A DNA stretch of 64,000 bases, from the NCBI RefSeq assembly GCF_000383615.1, contig NZ_KB911582.1, positions 331,271-395,270 of the forward strand, written 5' to 3'. Below are positions 17,382 to 26,070 of this stretch, in pieces. The notes beneath the pieces were generated by a model. It was not told the origin of the DNA, ran no database searches, and worked only from the letters and a program-made list of their open reading frames with translations. Each line of letters begins with the position of its first letter. Position 1 is the first letter of the stretch. Made by a program: the position numbers and the translations under genes. The stretch comes from Streptomyces canus 299MFChir4.1. GTDB taxonomy: Bacteria; Actinomycetota; Actinomycetes; Streptomycetales; Streptomycetaceae.

Positions 17382-17945
17382 ATGAGCGCCAGGACCAGAA
17401 GCGGGGAACGCCGGGCCGAGATCATCCGGGCGGCCCTGGAGGTCATCGCCGAGCGCGGCTACCGGGGGGCGAGCCTCGCCGCGGTGGCCGAGCGGGTCGG
17501 GCTGACCCAGCAGGGGCTGCTGCACCACTTCCCGACGAAGGACGCGCTGCTGGTCGCGGTCCTGGAGGAGCGGGACAGGTGGGACGCGGTGCCGAACGGC
17601 AGCTGGCGCGTCGACCTGCTCGCCTCGCTCGTCGAGTACAACGCGATGCGGCCCGGCATCATCCAGACCTTCTCGGCGCTGCTCGGCGAGAGCGTCACGG
17701 AGGGGCATCCGGCACGGGAGTACTTCACCGACCGCTACAGCCGGGTGCGCGCGTCGATGGCGGTGGCCCTCCGCACGGAGTACGGCGACCGCCTCCCCAA
17801 CGGGCTGAGCCCGGAACGCACCGCGCCGCTGCTGGTCGCGGTCATGGACGGACTCCAGTACCAGTGGCTGCTGGACCCGGAGTCGGTGGACATGCCGGGC
17901 GCGTTCCGGGACTTCCTGCGGCTGCTGGGCGAGACGGTGGAGTGA
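17382..17945 (+). CDS. TetR/AcrR family transcriptional regulator
   Basis: About 187 residues. The N-terminal HTH reads GASLAAVAERVGLTQQGLLHHFPTKDALL (about 28-56). The C-terminal domain (MRPGIIQTFSALLGESVTEGHPAREYF) matches the TetR_C_6/BetI-like type. Starts at 17364 and 17382 are both possible; the second lies after a weak TTGCCG...-10 promoter. It is divergent from the GH3 gene by about 120 bp, so it is a likely local repressor. Its stop is 3 bp from the next convergent stop. Confidence 0.88.
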   Translation: MSARTRSGERRAEIIRAALEVIAERGYRGASLAAVAERVGLTQQGLLHHFPTKDALLVAVLEERDRWDAVPNGSWRVDLLASLVEYNAMRPGIIQTFSALLGESVTEGHPAREYFTDRYSRVRASMAVALRTEYGDRLPNGLSPERTAPLLVAVMDGLQYQWLLDPESVDMPGAFRDFLRLLGETVE

Positions 17946-17948
17946 GGG

Positions 17949-18272
17949 TCACTGCTTCCGGACGACAGCGAGTGTCTTGCTGAGCAGACAGACGACGGCG
18001 AGGGCGAACGCCCAGACGTGGGCCCCGGCGGCGAACAGGGCGACGGCGCCCGCCCCGAACCAGAGCAGCTCGAAGCCGACGCGACCGGCCCCACTCGCCT
18101 TGTACTTCGCGCGCGGCGAGCCGAACAGCGCCCACAGGGCGACGAGTACGGCCGGTGCGGCGAGGCCGAGCAGCCAGGGCGCGCCGACGTCCCGGGTGAA
18201 CCCCCAGTAGGCGGCACCCGCCAGGGCACCGAGCTCGACCAGGAAGAGAACGCCCAGGTTGGCTGCCTTCAT
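17949..18272 (-). CDS. YrdB-family small membrane protein (DUF2568)
   Basis: 107 residues with about four hydrophobic helices (NLGVLFLVELGALAGAAYWGF; APWLLGLAAPAVLVALWALFG; LLWFGAGAVALFAAG; WAFALAVVCLLSKTLAVV). The intervening SPRAKYKASGAGRVGFELLWF is the DUF2568 signature. Function unknown. It starts 11 bp after the ridA stop and is probably co-transcribed with it. Confidence 0.8.
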   Translation of the reverse strand: MKAANLGVLFLVELGALAGAAYWGFTRDVGAPWLLGLAAPAVLVALWALFGSPRAKYKASGAGRVGFELLWFGAGAVALFAAGAHVWAFALAVVCLLSKTLAVVRKQ

Positions 18273-18283
18273 GGGCGGCAGTA

Positions 18284-18673
18284 TCACCCGCTCGCCGGCA
18301 CCGCCGCCACGACTTCGATCTCGATCCGCGCCTCGGGCCGGAAGAGCCGGGGCACCTCGAAGGTCATGCTGGTGGGCGGGGTGCCGGTGAGGAACTCCCG
18401 TCGTACGGCGCCGTACTGCTCCAACTCGGAGATGTCCGTGAGGTAGGTGCGGATGTTGATGATGTCGGCCAGGCTCGCGCCGTGCGCCGCCAGCAGCGCG
18501 GTGAGGGTCTCGAAGACGCCCCGGGACTGTTCGGCGAGCGTGGTGCCCTCGGCGATCTGCCCGGAGACGAACAACAGGGCGCTGCCGTCGGCCTGTTCGA
18601 CGCGGGCGACCTGGGAGTAGTAGGGGCTCAAAGGCTGGGGCGCGCCGGCGGGGTTGTCCAGGGTGATCTGCAT
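18284..18673 (-). CDS. RidA family protein
   Basis: 129 residues of the trimeric RidA/YjgF/UK114 fold. The C-terminal signature RIEIEVVAAVP and the mid-segment INIRTYLTDISELEQYG are typical. The catalytic arginine position is present (NIRTYL). Family members deaminate reactive enamines or imines formed by PLP enzymes, or have diverged roles. MQITLDNPAG at 18673 is the chosen start, which leaves the inverted repeat upstream. It is divergent from a broken lysR gene. Confidence 0.85.
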   Translation of the reverse strand: MQITLDNPAGAPQPLSPYYSQVARVEQADGSALLFVSGQIAEGTTLAEQSRGVFETLTALLAAHGASLADIINIRTYLTDISELEQYGAVRREFLTGTPPTSMTFEVPRLFRPEARIEIEVVAAVPASG

Positions 18674-18693
18674 GCCGTCGACGCCAGGTCCGG

Positions 18694-18753
18694 CCTTGCG
18701 ATGCGACAAGCGAATGTCCAGCATGGCGGTCATGCCGAATTCGCATCGCAAGG
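18694..18753. promoter_or_regulatory. 13-bp inverted repeat between ridA and lysR
   Basis: CCTTGCGATGCGA (18694-18706) and TCGCATCGCAAGG (18741-18753) are perfect inverted copies 34 bp apart. The left arm also contains a T-N11-A box typical of LysR sites. The right arm lies inside the first codons of the lysR reading frame. It is a likely LysR operator for divergent control, or a DNA-loop site. Confidence 0.5.
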
Positions 18754-19687
18754 CTCTTCCTCCCGACCTCGCCACCGTGTGGCTGCGGGTCTTCCTGGAG
18801 GTCGCCCGGCACGAGTCGTTCACCGTGGCCGCGCGCACGCTGGGCTGGACGCAGTCGGCGGTGTCCCGGCAGATCGCCGCGCTGGAGGGGGCGTTGGGCG
18901 GGTCGCCGCTGTTCGACCGGCTGCCCAGGGGGTGCGGCTGACGGAGGCGGGGCGGGTGCTCGTGCCGCACGCGCAGACCGTCACCGGGGCGCTGCACGGG
19001 GCCGCGCGCGAGCTGGCGGCGCTGCGTGAAGGGGTGGGCGGGCGGCTGCGGTTCGGGGCGTTCCCCACGGCGGACGCGGCCCTGGTCCCGCACGCCCTCG
19101 GCACCTTCCGCACCCGCCGTCCGGGCGTGCGGGTCTCCCGCGAGGAGGGGCTCACGCCGTCGTTGCTGGACCGGCTCACCGAGGGGCGGCTGGATCTCGC
19201 GATCGTCTCCACGACCGGCGGGGCGCCCCTGTCGGCGTACGAACTGAGCCATCTGCTCGACGAGTCGCTGTACGTCGCCGTCCCGGCCGGGCATCCGCTG
19301 GTGGACGAGGGCGGCGGGCCGGTGCGGCTCGGGCGGCTCGCGGACGCCGACTGGATCTCCGGGAGCCCGCGGCCCGAGGGGACGCTTCTCGACGCGGCCC
19401 TGCGGCAGGGTTTCCGGCCGCGGATCGCGCATGTCGTCGGCGAGTGGACCGCCAAGCAGGGCTACGTCGCCGCCGGGCTCGGGGTGACGCTGGTCCCGGC
19501 GCTCGCCGCGGAGTCCGTACGGCCGGACGTCGTGCTGCTCCCGGTGCTCGACGAGGGCGCTCCGGCGCGGGCGGTGTACGCGGCGACACCGCGAGGGCGG
19601 TCTGTCACGCCGGCCGTGGAGGCGTTCGTGGAGGCGCTGCGGGAGGCGGCGGGGCGGATTCCGCGCACCTCGCCACCCATGGCGTAG
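18732..19687 (+). pseudogene. LysR family regulator, frameshifted in a G-run
   Basis: The N-terminal HTH (DLATVWLRVFLEVARHESFTVAARTLGWTQSAVSRQIAALE) reads in one frame and ends after RLPRGCG at about 18941. The missing continuation VRLTEAGRVLVPHAQTV and the full effector domain to 19687 read in the +1 frame. Adding one G to the run at 18928-18932 (AGGGGGTGCGG) restores the family sequence GVRLTEAG. So this is a one-base deletion: either a recent pseudogene or a homopolymer sequencing error. Intact, it would be about 317 residues and probably regulates divergent ridA. Confidence 0.8.
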
Positions 19688-19762
19688 ACCACTTCCCGCA
19701 CGCGATACTGCCGTCGTCCGGTACCACTCGCGCCCCACAGCGACGGAAGGACCTGAACTCCC

Positions 19763-21010
19763 TTGACATCCCTACGTGTTCGGATCGGCATCCTCGGACT
19801 GGCCCTGCTGGCGGGCCCGGTGGCCCCCGCGAGCCCGGCGGCGGCCGCGACCGCACCCTCGCCCACGGTGGAGGAGCGGCGGCTCGACCAGGCCGTGCCG
19901 CGGGAGATCCTCGAACGGTCCGGATTCGACGCCGTATCAACGTGCTTCGCGCGGGCGCTCGGGTCGGCGCGCTCCTACGGTGAGGCGCGGAAGGTCGTCG
20001 TACGGCAGGGGTCAGCGCTGTGGAAGCGGGCGGTGGACCGCGCGCAGGGGCGGGGGCCGGCCGGTGGGGATCTGAGCCGGGACGACGACCGGCCCCTGTA
20101 CTGGGCGCGGTTGGGGATGACGCGTGAGGTGCGGGCCTGGGAGCCGTCGTTCGGGCTGTCGGACGGGCAACGCGCTACCTTGCTGGACGAGTTGGAGCGG
20201 ACCTCGCGGGGGCAGACGGCCGTGCGGTATCCGGCCGGTGAGCGGCTGAAGCGGGTGCTCGTCACCGGGTTCGATCCGTTCACGCTGGATCGGGACATAC
20301 GGATCTCGAATCCGTCCGGGGCGAGTGCGCTCGCGCTCGACGGGACGGTGATCGAGACGGCGGACGGGCCGGCGCGGGTGGAGACCGTCGTGTTCCCGGT
20401 GCGGTGGCAGGACTTCACGGACCAGACCGTGGAACAGGCGCTGAGGCCGTATCTGAAGCGGGTGGATCTCTTCACGACCGTGAGTCAGGGACGGGTGGGG
20501 CGGTTCGACGTCGAGCGGACCAACGGCGCCTGGCGGGGCGGGTTCGCGGACAACGACAACGTCGGGGTGACGGGCACGGTTCCGGTCACCGATCCGGGCT
20601 CGCAGCCGCAATGGACCACGACGACGCTGCCGTACAAGGCGATCGTGGACGCGGACACCGGGCGCTTCCCCGTCTACGACCACACGAGCGTGACCGAGAT
20701 CCCGGCGGGAGGGACCGAGCCCGTCGTCCGCCCGGACGGACCGAGCCCGGGGTCCACGGCACGGGCCGGGGGCGGCGGGGACTACCTCTCCAACGAGATC
20801 GCGTACCGGGCCACGCTGCTGCGGGACCGGCTGGGGCTGCACGGCGTACTGCCGGGCGGCCATGTGCACACGCCTGTGCTGGAGTTCGGGGCAGGGAACA
20901 CGGATCCGGCGACAGGGACGGTGACCGACCCGGGGTTCGTGCGCAACCGGCTGGACATCATCGCGCAGGTGCGGGCGATTCTGGTGGTGGCGGTGGAGAA
21001 GGCCACTTGA
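19763..21010 (+). CDS. Secreted pyroglutamyl-peptidase-like protein (C15 fold), catalytic Cys replaced
   Basis: 415 residues with a Sec signal peptide (GILGLALLAGPVAPASPAAAA) and a helical region of about 140 residues before the peptidase-like domain. The domain opens with KRVLVTGFDPF and NPSGASALAL, the hallmark of pyroglutamyl peptidase I. The usual catalytic segment Y-V-C-N appears as YLSN, with Ser343 where Cys is expected; His369 (GHVHTP) is kept. So activity is doubtful or altered. It uses a TTG start after GGAAGG. The secreted location is unusual for this normally cytosolic family. Confidence 0.75.
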   Translation: MTSLRVRIGILGLALLAGPVAPASPAAAATAPSPTVEERRLDQAVPREILERSGFDAVSTCFARALGSARSYGEARKVVVRQGSALWKRAVDRAQGRGPAGGDLSRDDDRPLYWARLGMTREVRAWEPSFGLSDGQRATLLDELERTSRGQTAVRYPAGERLKRVLVTGFDPFTLDRDIRISNPSGASALALDGTVIETADGPARVETVVFPVRWQDFTDQTVEQALRPYLKRVDLFTTVSQGRVGRFDVERTNGAWRGGFADNDNVGVTGTVPVTDPGSQPQWTTTTLPYKAIVDADTGRFPVYDHTSVTEIPAGGTEPVVRPDGPSPGSTARAGGGGDYLSNEIAYRATLLRDRLGLHGVLPGGHVHTPVLEFGAGNTDPATGTVTDPGFVRNRLDIIAQVRAILVVAVEKAT

Positions 21011-21262
21011 GGTAGGTCGCCGCCTCGGTGAAATCCAGGCGGCGGTAGAAGTCGGCGGCCCTGCGCGTCGGCACGGTGATCTCCACGTCCTGGGCGTGCC
21101 GCGCGCGGTCCTGCATGGCCCGGACGAGCCGGGAGCCGGTACCGCCGCGCTGGGGCGTGTCCACGGCGAGTTCGAGGATTTCGAGACCGTGCCGCCCGCG
21201 AAGAGGGTCGGCATCCGGGCCGCGTAGGCGTACCCGATCATCTGAGTGTCCCGCTCCGCCAC
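20958..21262 (-). pseudogene. GNAT acetyltransferase remnant
   Basis: The C-terminal part (LEILELAVDTPQRGGTGSRLVRAMQD...RRAADFYRRLDF) is a clear GNAT motif A to end. The preceding strand (VAERDTQMIGYAYAARMPTLFAGG) reads in another frame, with the shift near 21195-21210. The first 50 or so residues of a GNAT are absent before the EI24 gene begins. The tail overlaps the 3' end of the opposite gene. I read it as a decayed gene, not a functional CDS. Confidence 0.65.
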
Positions 21263-21315
21263 CGGGGACTCGGCGAGGGACCGTCGCCGGGCGGACCGTC
21301 GTCTCAGGTTCCGAG

Positions 21316-22125
21316 CTAACCGGAGACGGGCTCACCGTCGGACTCGTCGGACCCCTCCGGCTCCTCGGCCCCGTCCCGGGTCTCCTCCCCCAGCAGTTCC
21401 CGTGCCATCAGCGTGGCCCCCGCCACCGCGCCCGGCATCAGGAACACCGCGACGAAGGGGACCAGGAAGGACAGGCCGAGGGGGGTGCCGAAGCCCCAGA
21501 CGAGGGTCTTGCGGGAGCGGAGCAGGGTGAGGCGGGCCCGGAGGTCGACGCCTCGGCGCTGCAACGCGACCGCGGTGAGTTCCTCGGTGAGGAAGAAGCC
21601 GGTGACGAAGAAGCCGATCACCGGGACGACCGTCTGGCCGACGACCGGGACGAAGCCCAGGGCGAAGAGCAGGACCGCCCACAGCAGGGCCCGGACGACG
21701 ATACGCAGGCTGTCCCTCGCCGAGATCCACAGCTCGCGCCACAGCGGCAGACCGGACTCGGGGGCCGTGCCGTCCGGGGAGACGTCCCGGTCGACCTTCT
21801 CGGAGAGGTTCTCGTAGAAGGGCTGGCCGATGAGGAGGGTGACCGCCGTGAAGGTCACGACCGCCAGGAGGAGGGCCAACGCGAACAGGACAACGGTGAG
21901 GAAGCCCCGGAACAGGCCCCGCCACGGGCTCGACCAGTCGTCGGAGAAGGGGGTCGCCCAGGACACCGCGTCCTCGCCCCAGGTCGCCAGGGCCACCAGA
22001 GCGCCCACGTACAGCACCAGGGTGATCAGGCCCGGGACCAGTCCGAAGCCGTACTGCTTGCCGTGCCGGGCCACCCACCGCTGGCCCTTCAGGAGATAGT
22101 GGAAGCCCGCCCCGAGATCACGCAT
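21316..22125 (-). CDS. EI24/CysZ-like membrane protein
   Basis: 269 residues with several hydrophobic segments (FGLVPGLITLVLYVGALVALATW; GFLTVVLFALALLLAVVTFTAVTLLIG; ALLWAVLLFALGFVPVVGQTVVPVIGFFVTGFF; LGLSFLVPFVAVFLMPGAVAGATLMA). The pattern FALGFVPVVGQ..VP and the LIGQPFYENLSEKV loop fit PF07264, which includes the sulfate permease CysZ. The C-terminus is acidic (GEETRDGAEEPEGSDESDGE). Whether it moves sulfate is not shown by context. Start at 22125 (MRDLGAGFHYLLKG) is the family opening. Confidence 0.82.
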   Translation of the reverse strand: MRDLGAGFHYLLKGQRWVARHGKQYGFGLVPGLITLVLYVGALVALATWGEDAVSWATPFSDDWSSPWRGLFRGFLTVVLFALALLLAVVTFTAVTLLIGQPFYENLSEKVDRDVSPDGTAPESGLPLWRELWISARDSLRIVVRALLWAVLLFALGFVPVVGQTVVPVIGFFVTGFFLTEELTAVALQRRGVDLRARLTLLRSRKTLVWGFGTPLGLSFLVPFVAVFLMPGAVAGATLMARELLGEETRDGAEEPEGSDESDGEPVSG

Positions 22126-22311
22126 GTCCCGCACCCTATCGGGTGACCCTCGGGCCCGCGGACACGGCCGCAGGTCCGGTCCGGACACCCGGTCCGGACA
22201 CCCGAGTTGCGCCATCCGGGGCATCCGCGCCACGAACTCCCTCTTGTTGCGGTTGAGTCGAACAGGTACATCTCGCCGTACCGATCTCAGGAAGCCCCTC
22301 AGGAGGTACGC

Positions 22312-24837
22312 GTGCCCACCACGAGAACCGTTCCTGCGAGACCCGTCCTGCTCATCGCCCTCACGAGCGCACTGCTGCTCACCCCGAACAGCGCGACCGC
22401 GGACCCCGAGCCCCCCACCCGCGAGAGCGCCCGGGACCAGGGTCCGGCCCGGGCCCCGGAGAGCGCCGCCCGACGGTCGCTCACCGCCCCGACCACCGGC
22501 TTCACCGACACCACCCGCGGCTATCCCCGTGAGCAGGTCCTCACCCCCGCCCCCGTGAACCCGGCTGACAAATCGCTCAAGTTGGGTCTCACTCCGTACC
22601 ACGCGATCGCACCGAAGCTGAACGCCCTCCAGCGGCTGGGCGACCGGGTGAGCGTCGAGGTCGCCGGGCGTTCGGCGGGCGGGCACCGGCTCTACCTCGT
22701 CACCGTGACCGCCCCGGAGACCCCCGCCCGGACCCGCGCCCAGGAGCGGATGCGCGAGCTCATCGAGAACGCGCCCGCGACCGCCGCCAAGTCCCGGGAG
22801 ATCACGGCGGGTTACAAGGCGCCGGTGTTCTTCAACAACAACATCCACGGCAACGAGTGGGAGGGCACGGACGCCTCCCTGAAGATCATCGAGCGGCTCG
22901 CGACGGCCCGGGACGCGCGTACGAAGGACCTGCTCGCCCACTCGCGGCTGTACTTCAACATCACCGCCAACCCCGACGGCCGGATCGCCGGAACCCGGGC
23001 GAACGCCAACGGCTTCGACCTGAACCGGGATTTCGTGACCGCCTCGCAGCCCGAGACGCGGGCGATGCGGCAGATCGAGATCGACAAGCAGCCGGCCGCC
23101 ATGCTCGACCTGCACGGTTACGTCAACGGCACGCTCATCGAGCCCACCACTCCCCCGCACGGCGAGAACTACGAGTACGACCTCTTCCTGAAGAACACCT
23201 ACGCCAACGCGCTCGGCATGGAGGCCGCCGTCAACGGCCTCGGCTACACGCCCGCGAAGGACGGTGTCGAGCCCGCGCAGATCCCCTTCCGGGACCAGGA
23301 GGAGGGCTGGGACGACTGGCCGCCGATCTTCACCCCGCAGTACGCGGCCTTCCACGGCGCGGTCGCCGCGCACACGGTGGAGATCCCGCTGGCCGTCAAC
23401 AACTCCCTCTACGACAGCCTGCCCGTGGCGGAGCTGCGGCGCCGGTCCGCGATCAACACGGCCGTCGCGGGGGCGGCCGTCACGGCGACGCTCGACTTCG
23501 TGCGGGAGCGGCGGACGTCGCTGATCGCCGACCAGATCGAGATCTTCCGGCGCGGGGCGGCGGGGGCCGCTCAGGTACAGGTGTCGAAGGAGACGGTCCC
23601 CGGGGTGCCGGGGATCGGGCCCGAGGACGTGTACACCACCGACTTCCCGCGCGCGTACGTGATTCCGGCGGGCTCGACGGCCGCGGCCCGTCTCGTCGGC
23701 CATCTCCTCGCCAACGACGTCCGCGTCGGGCGCGCGAACCGTGCCGTCCGGCTGGGCGGACGGACGTACCCGAAGGGCTCGTACGTCGTCGACATGCGCC
23801 AGCCCAAGCGGGGCCTGGCGAACGTGCTGCTCGCGGACGGCCGGGACATCAGCGACAAGGTCTCCGTGATGTACGACATCTCGGGCTGGAGCCTGGGACG
23901 GCTGTGGGGCGCGCCGGTCGCACCGGTGACGTCCGGGAGCCTGCCCGGTGCTCCCCTGACGCCCGTCCGGGCCGTCGCGCACGTCGGCCGGGTGGCCCCG
24001 CGCGGCGACCTGCGGCTGCGGCTGACCGACCCCCAGGAGATCGCGGCGCTCAACTCGCTTCTCCAGCAGGGCGTTCCGGTACGGCGGGCCGCCGACGGCG
24101 GTGCGATCGTGCCCGCCTCGGCGCGGGCCCTCGCCGTGGAAGCCGCTCGCACCCACGACGTGGTCTTCGACGCGACGAGGCACAAGGGCACGACCGAGCT
24201 CCGTCGCACCCGCGTGGCCGCCGCCGTGACCCCCGGCGAGCTGTTCGCGCTGCGGGAGATGAACCTCGAGGTCACGCCGGTCTCGACGGCTGTCCTGAAC
24301 GCCGGCTTCGACTGGTCGTCGGTGGACGTGCTGTTCGTGTCGGCGGGGCTGGACCGCGACGCCCTCACCAGCGGGGCCCGTACGGCCCTGGACGCGTTCC
24401 TGGGCGCCGGGCACGGGCTCGTCGGGCGCGGGGCCGTCGGGGCCGCGCTGGGCGCGGACACGGGGCTGCTGGCCGCGAAGCCGGTGGAGGGCAACGGGGA
24501 CGCCAACGGCGTGGTGCGCGTGGTGAATTCGGGCTCGGTGACGGCCGGGGCCCCGGATCACGGGTTCGTCTACGCGCCGGTGTGGTTCACCGACCTCGGA
24601 CCGGGGGTGCGGGTCGAGCAGTCGTACACCACCGGGAATCCGCTGGTCTCCGGGCACTGGCGGCCCCTGTCGGACGGCTCGGGCGGTCCCGCCGCCGCGG
24701 CCGGGCGGGCATCGGTCGTCAGTGCCCCGCGAGCCGTCCTGTTCGGCACCGAGCCGCTCTTCCGGGATCACCCGAAGGGGGAGTTCGCCCAGGTCGGGCG
24801 GGCATTGTTCACCATGGCGCACGCGAGCAGCGGCTGA
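22312..24837 (+). CDS. Secreted M14 zinc carboxypeptidase
   Basis: 841 residues. A Sec signal peptide (PVLLIALTSALLLTPNSATA) comes first, then the M14 catalytic domain: zinc ligands His and Glu in NNNIHGNEWEGTD, substrate Arg in NLNRDF-like GFDLNRDFV with NPDGR, and the third ligand His in MLDLHGYVNG. The catalytic Glu should lie in AAHTVEIPLAV. A C-terminal region of about 400 residues has beta-rich, glutamine-amidotransferase-like segments. It is an extracellular peptidase for nutrient or cell-wall peptides. GTG start at 22312 with AGGAGG 6 nt upstream. Confidence 0.9.
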   Translation: MPTTRTVPARPVLLIALTSALLLTPNSATADPEPPTRESARDQGPARAPESAARRSLTAPTTGFTDTTRGYPREQVLTPAPVNPADKSLKLGLTPYHAIAPKLNALQRLGDRVSVEVAGRSAGGHRLYLVTVTAPETPARTRAQERMRELIENAPATAAKSREITAGYKAPVFFNNNIHGNEWEGTDASLKIIERLATARDARTKDLLAHSRLYFNITANPDGRIAGTRANANGFDLNRDFVTASQPETRAMRQIEIDKQPAAMLDLHGYVNGTLIEPTTPPHGENYEYDLFLKNTYANALGMEAAVNGLGYTPAKDGVEPAQIPFRDQEEGWDDWPPIFTPQYAAFHGAVAAHTVEIPLAVNNSLYDSLPVAELRRRSAINTAVAGAAVTATLDFVRERRTSLIADQIEIFRRGAAGAAQVQVSKETVPGVPGIGPEDVYTTDFPRAYVIPAGSTAAARLVGHLLANDVRVGRANRAVRLGGRTYPKGSYVVDMRQPKRGLANVLLADGRDISDKVSVMYDISGWSLGRLWGAPVAPVTSGSLPGAPLTPVRAVAHVGRVAPRGDLRLRLTDPQEIAALNSLLQQGVPVRRAADGGAIVPASARALAVEAARTHDVVFDATRHKGTTELRRTRVAAAVTPGELFALREMNLEVTPVSTAVLNAGFDWSSVDVLFVSAGLDRDALTSGARTALDAFLGAGHGLVGRGAVGAALGADTGLLAAKPVEGNGDANGVVRVVNSGSVTAGAPDHGFVYAPVWFTDLGPGVRVEQSYTTGNPLVSGHWRPLSDGSGGPAAAAGRASVVSAPRAVLFGTEPLFRDHPKGEFAQVGRALFTMAHASSG

Positions 24838-24852
24838 GGTTGAGGAGAGCGG

Positions 24853-26004
24853 ATGACGCAGGAGATCCACGGCACCGTCGCGGACGGCTTCGAGCCGGTG
24901 CGCGAGGAGTTCGCCGCTTTCGTGGCAGGGGAACGGCCCGACTACGAGGGGCAGTTGAGCGCCTACGTGCACGGCAAGCGGGTCGTCGACCTGTGGGCCG
25001 GTGAGGGTGTCGGACCGGACTCCCTGTACGGCGTGTTCTCGTCGACCAAGGGGGCCGCGCATCTGGTGGTGGCGCTCCTCGTCCAGGAGGGCACGCTGGA
25101 ACTGGACCGCAAAGTGACCTACTACTGGCCGGAGTTCGGCGCCGAGGGCAAGGGGCAACTGCCCCTGCGGGATCTGCTGGCGCATCGGGCCGGGGTGGTC
25201 GGGCTGGACGGCGGTTTCACCGCGCAGGAGCTGTCGGACGACCGGGCGGTGGCGGAACGGCTCGCGGACCAGAAACCGTTCTGGCGCCCCGGCACGGCCT
25301 TCGGCTACCACGCGCTCGTGATCGGCGCGCTCACCGGCGAGATCGTACGGCGGGCCACGGGCCGGACGCTCCAGGAGGTGTACGAGGAGCGGATCCGGGC
25401 CCCGTACGGGCTGGACTTCCATCTGGGGCTGCCCGAGTCCCTGGAGCCCCGCTACCGCTCGGTGCAGCCGATGGTGCCGACGGCCACGCAGCAGGCCCTG
25501 CTGGACGCGACACCGACGGGCCCGCACACCCTGGCCGCGATCGCCTTCAACCAGCAGGTGCCGGACCCGGGTGACCTGGTGGACTACGCCAACTCCCGTG
25601 CCGTACGCGCGAAAGGGCCGGCGTCGGCGGGTGGGGTGGCGGCCGCGCGGGGCCTGGCCGGGATGTACGCGGCGGCGATCAGCGAAGTGGCCGACCGGCC
25701 GCCCCTGTTGAAGCCGGACACGATCGCGGAGGTGGGCCAGATCCACTCCGCCGGTTACGACCTGGTGGCCCGCGCCCACAAGTCCTACGGCCTGGGCTTC
25801 CAGGCCACGGCCGACATGTGGCACCCGTTCCTGGGCGCCGGTTCCTTCGGCCACAGCGGCGCGGGCGGCTCCCAGGCCTTCGCCGACCCCCGCAGCGGTC
25901 TCGCCTACGGCTACACCCGCCGCCGGATGGCGTTCCCGGGAGGGGCCGCGCCGGAGAACGAGCGGTTCGTGAGGGCCGTGCACCGGGCGGCTCTCGCGGT
26001 GTGA
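24853..26004 (+). CDS. Serine hydrolase, class C beta-lactamase/EstB-like family
   Basis: 383 residues. SxxK is SSTKGAAHLV (about 58), the Tyr motif is FGYHALVIGAL (about 155), and the late HSGAGGSQAF motif replaces KTG. No signal peptide is seen, consistent with cytosolic esterase-type members that cleave acyl esters rather than beta-lactams. It starts 15 bp after the carboxypeptidase stop and is probably co-transcribed with it. A strong terminator follows. Confidence 0.88.
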   Translation: MTQEIHGTVADGFEPVREEFAAFVAGERPDYEGQLSAYVHGKRVVDLWAGEGVGPDSLYGVFSSTKGAAHLVVALLVQEGTLELDRKVTYYWPEFGAEGKGQLPLRDLLAHRAGVVGLDGGFTAQELSDDRAVAERLADQKPFWRPGTAFGYHALVIGALTGEIVRRATGRTLQEVYEERIRAPYGLDFHLGLPESLEPRYRSVQPMVPTATQQALLDATPTGPHTLAAIAFNQQVPDPGDLVDYANSRAVRAKGPASAGGVAAARGLAGMYAAAISEVADRPPLLKPDTIAEVGQIHSAGYDLVARAHKSYGLGFQATADMWHPFLGAGSFGHSGAGGSQAFADPRSGLAYGYTRRRMAFPGGAAPENERFVRAVHRAALAV

Positions 26005-26010
26005 GAAGGA

Positions 26011-26047
26011 CAGGGCCCGCACCCCACGTCCAGGAGTGCGGGCCCTG
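26011..26047. terminator. Bidirectional terminator
   Basis: CAGGGCCCGCAC (26011-26022) pairs with GTGCGGGCCCTG (26036-26047) over a 13-nt loop. It lies between the convergent esterase and ohr genes. Confidence 0.9.
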
Positions 26048-26070
26048 CCTCGTACGACCAACGAGCTCCG

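Noticed and set aside
21316..26061. A minus-strand open frame of over 1,500 codons
   Set aside because: Only its last 269 codons are the EI24 gene. The rest is antisense to the carboxypeptidase and esterase genes with Arg/Gly-biased, low-information sequence, a common effect of high GC.
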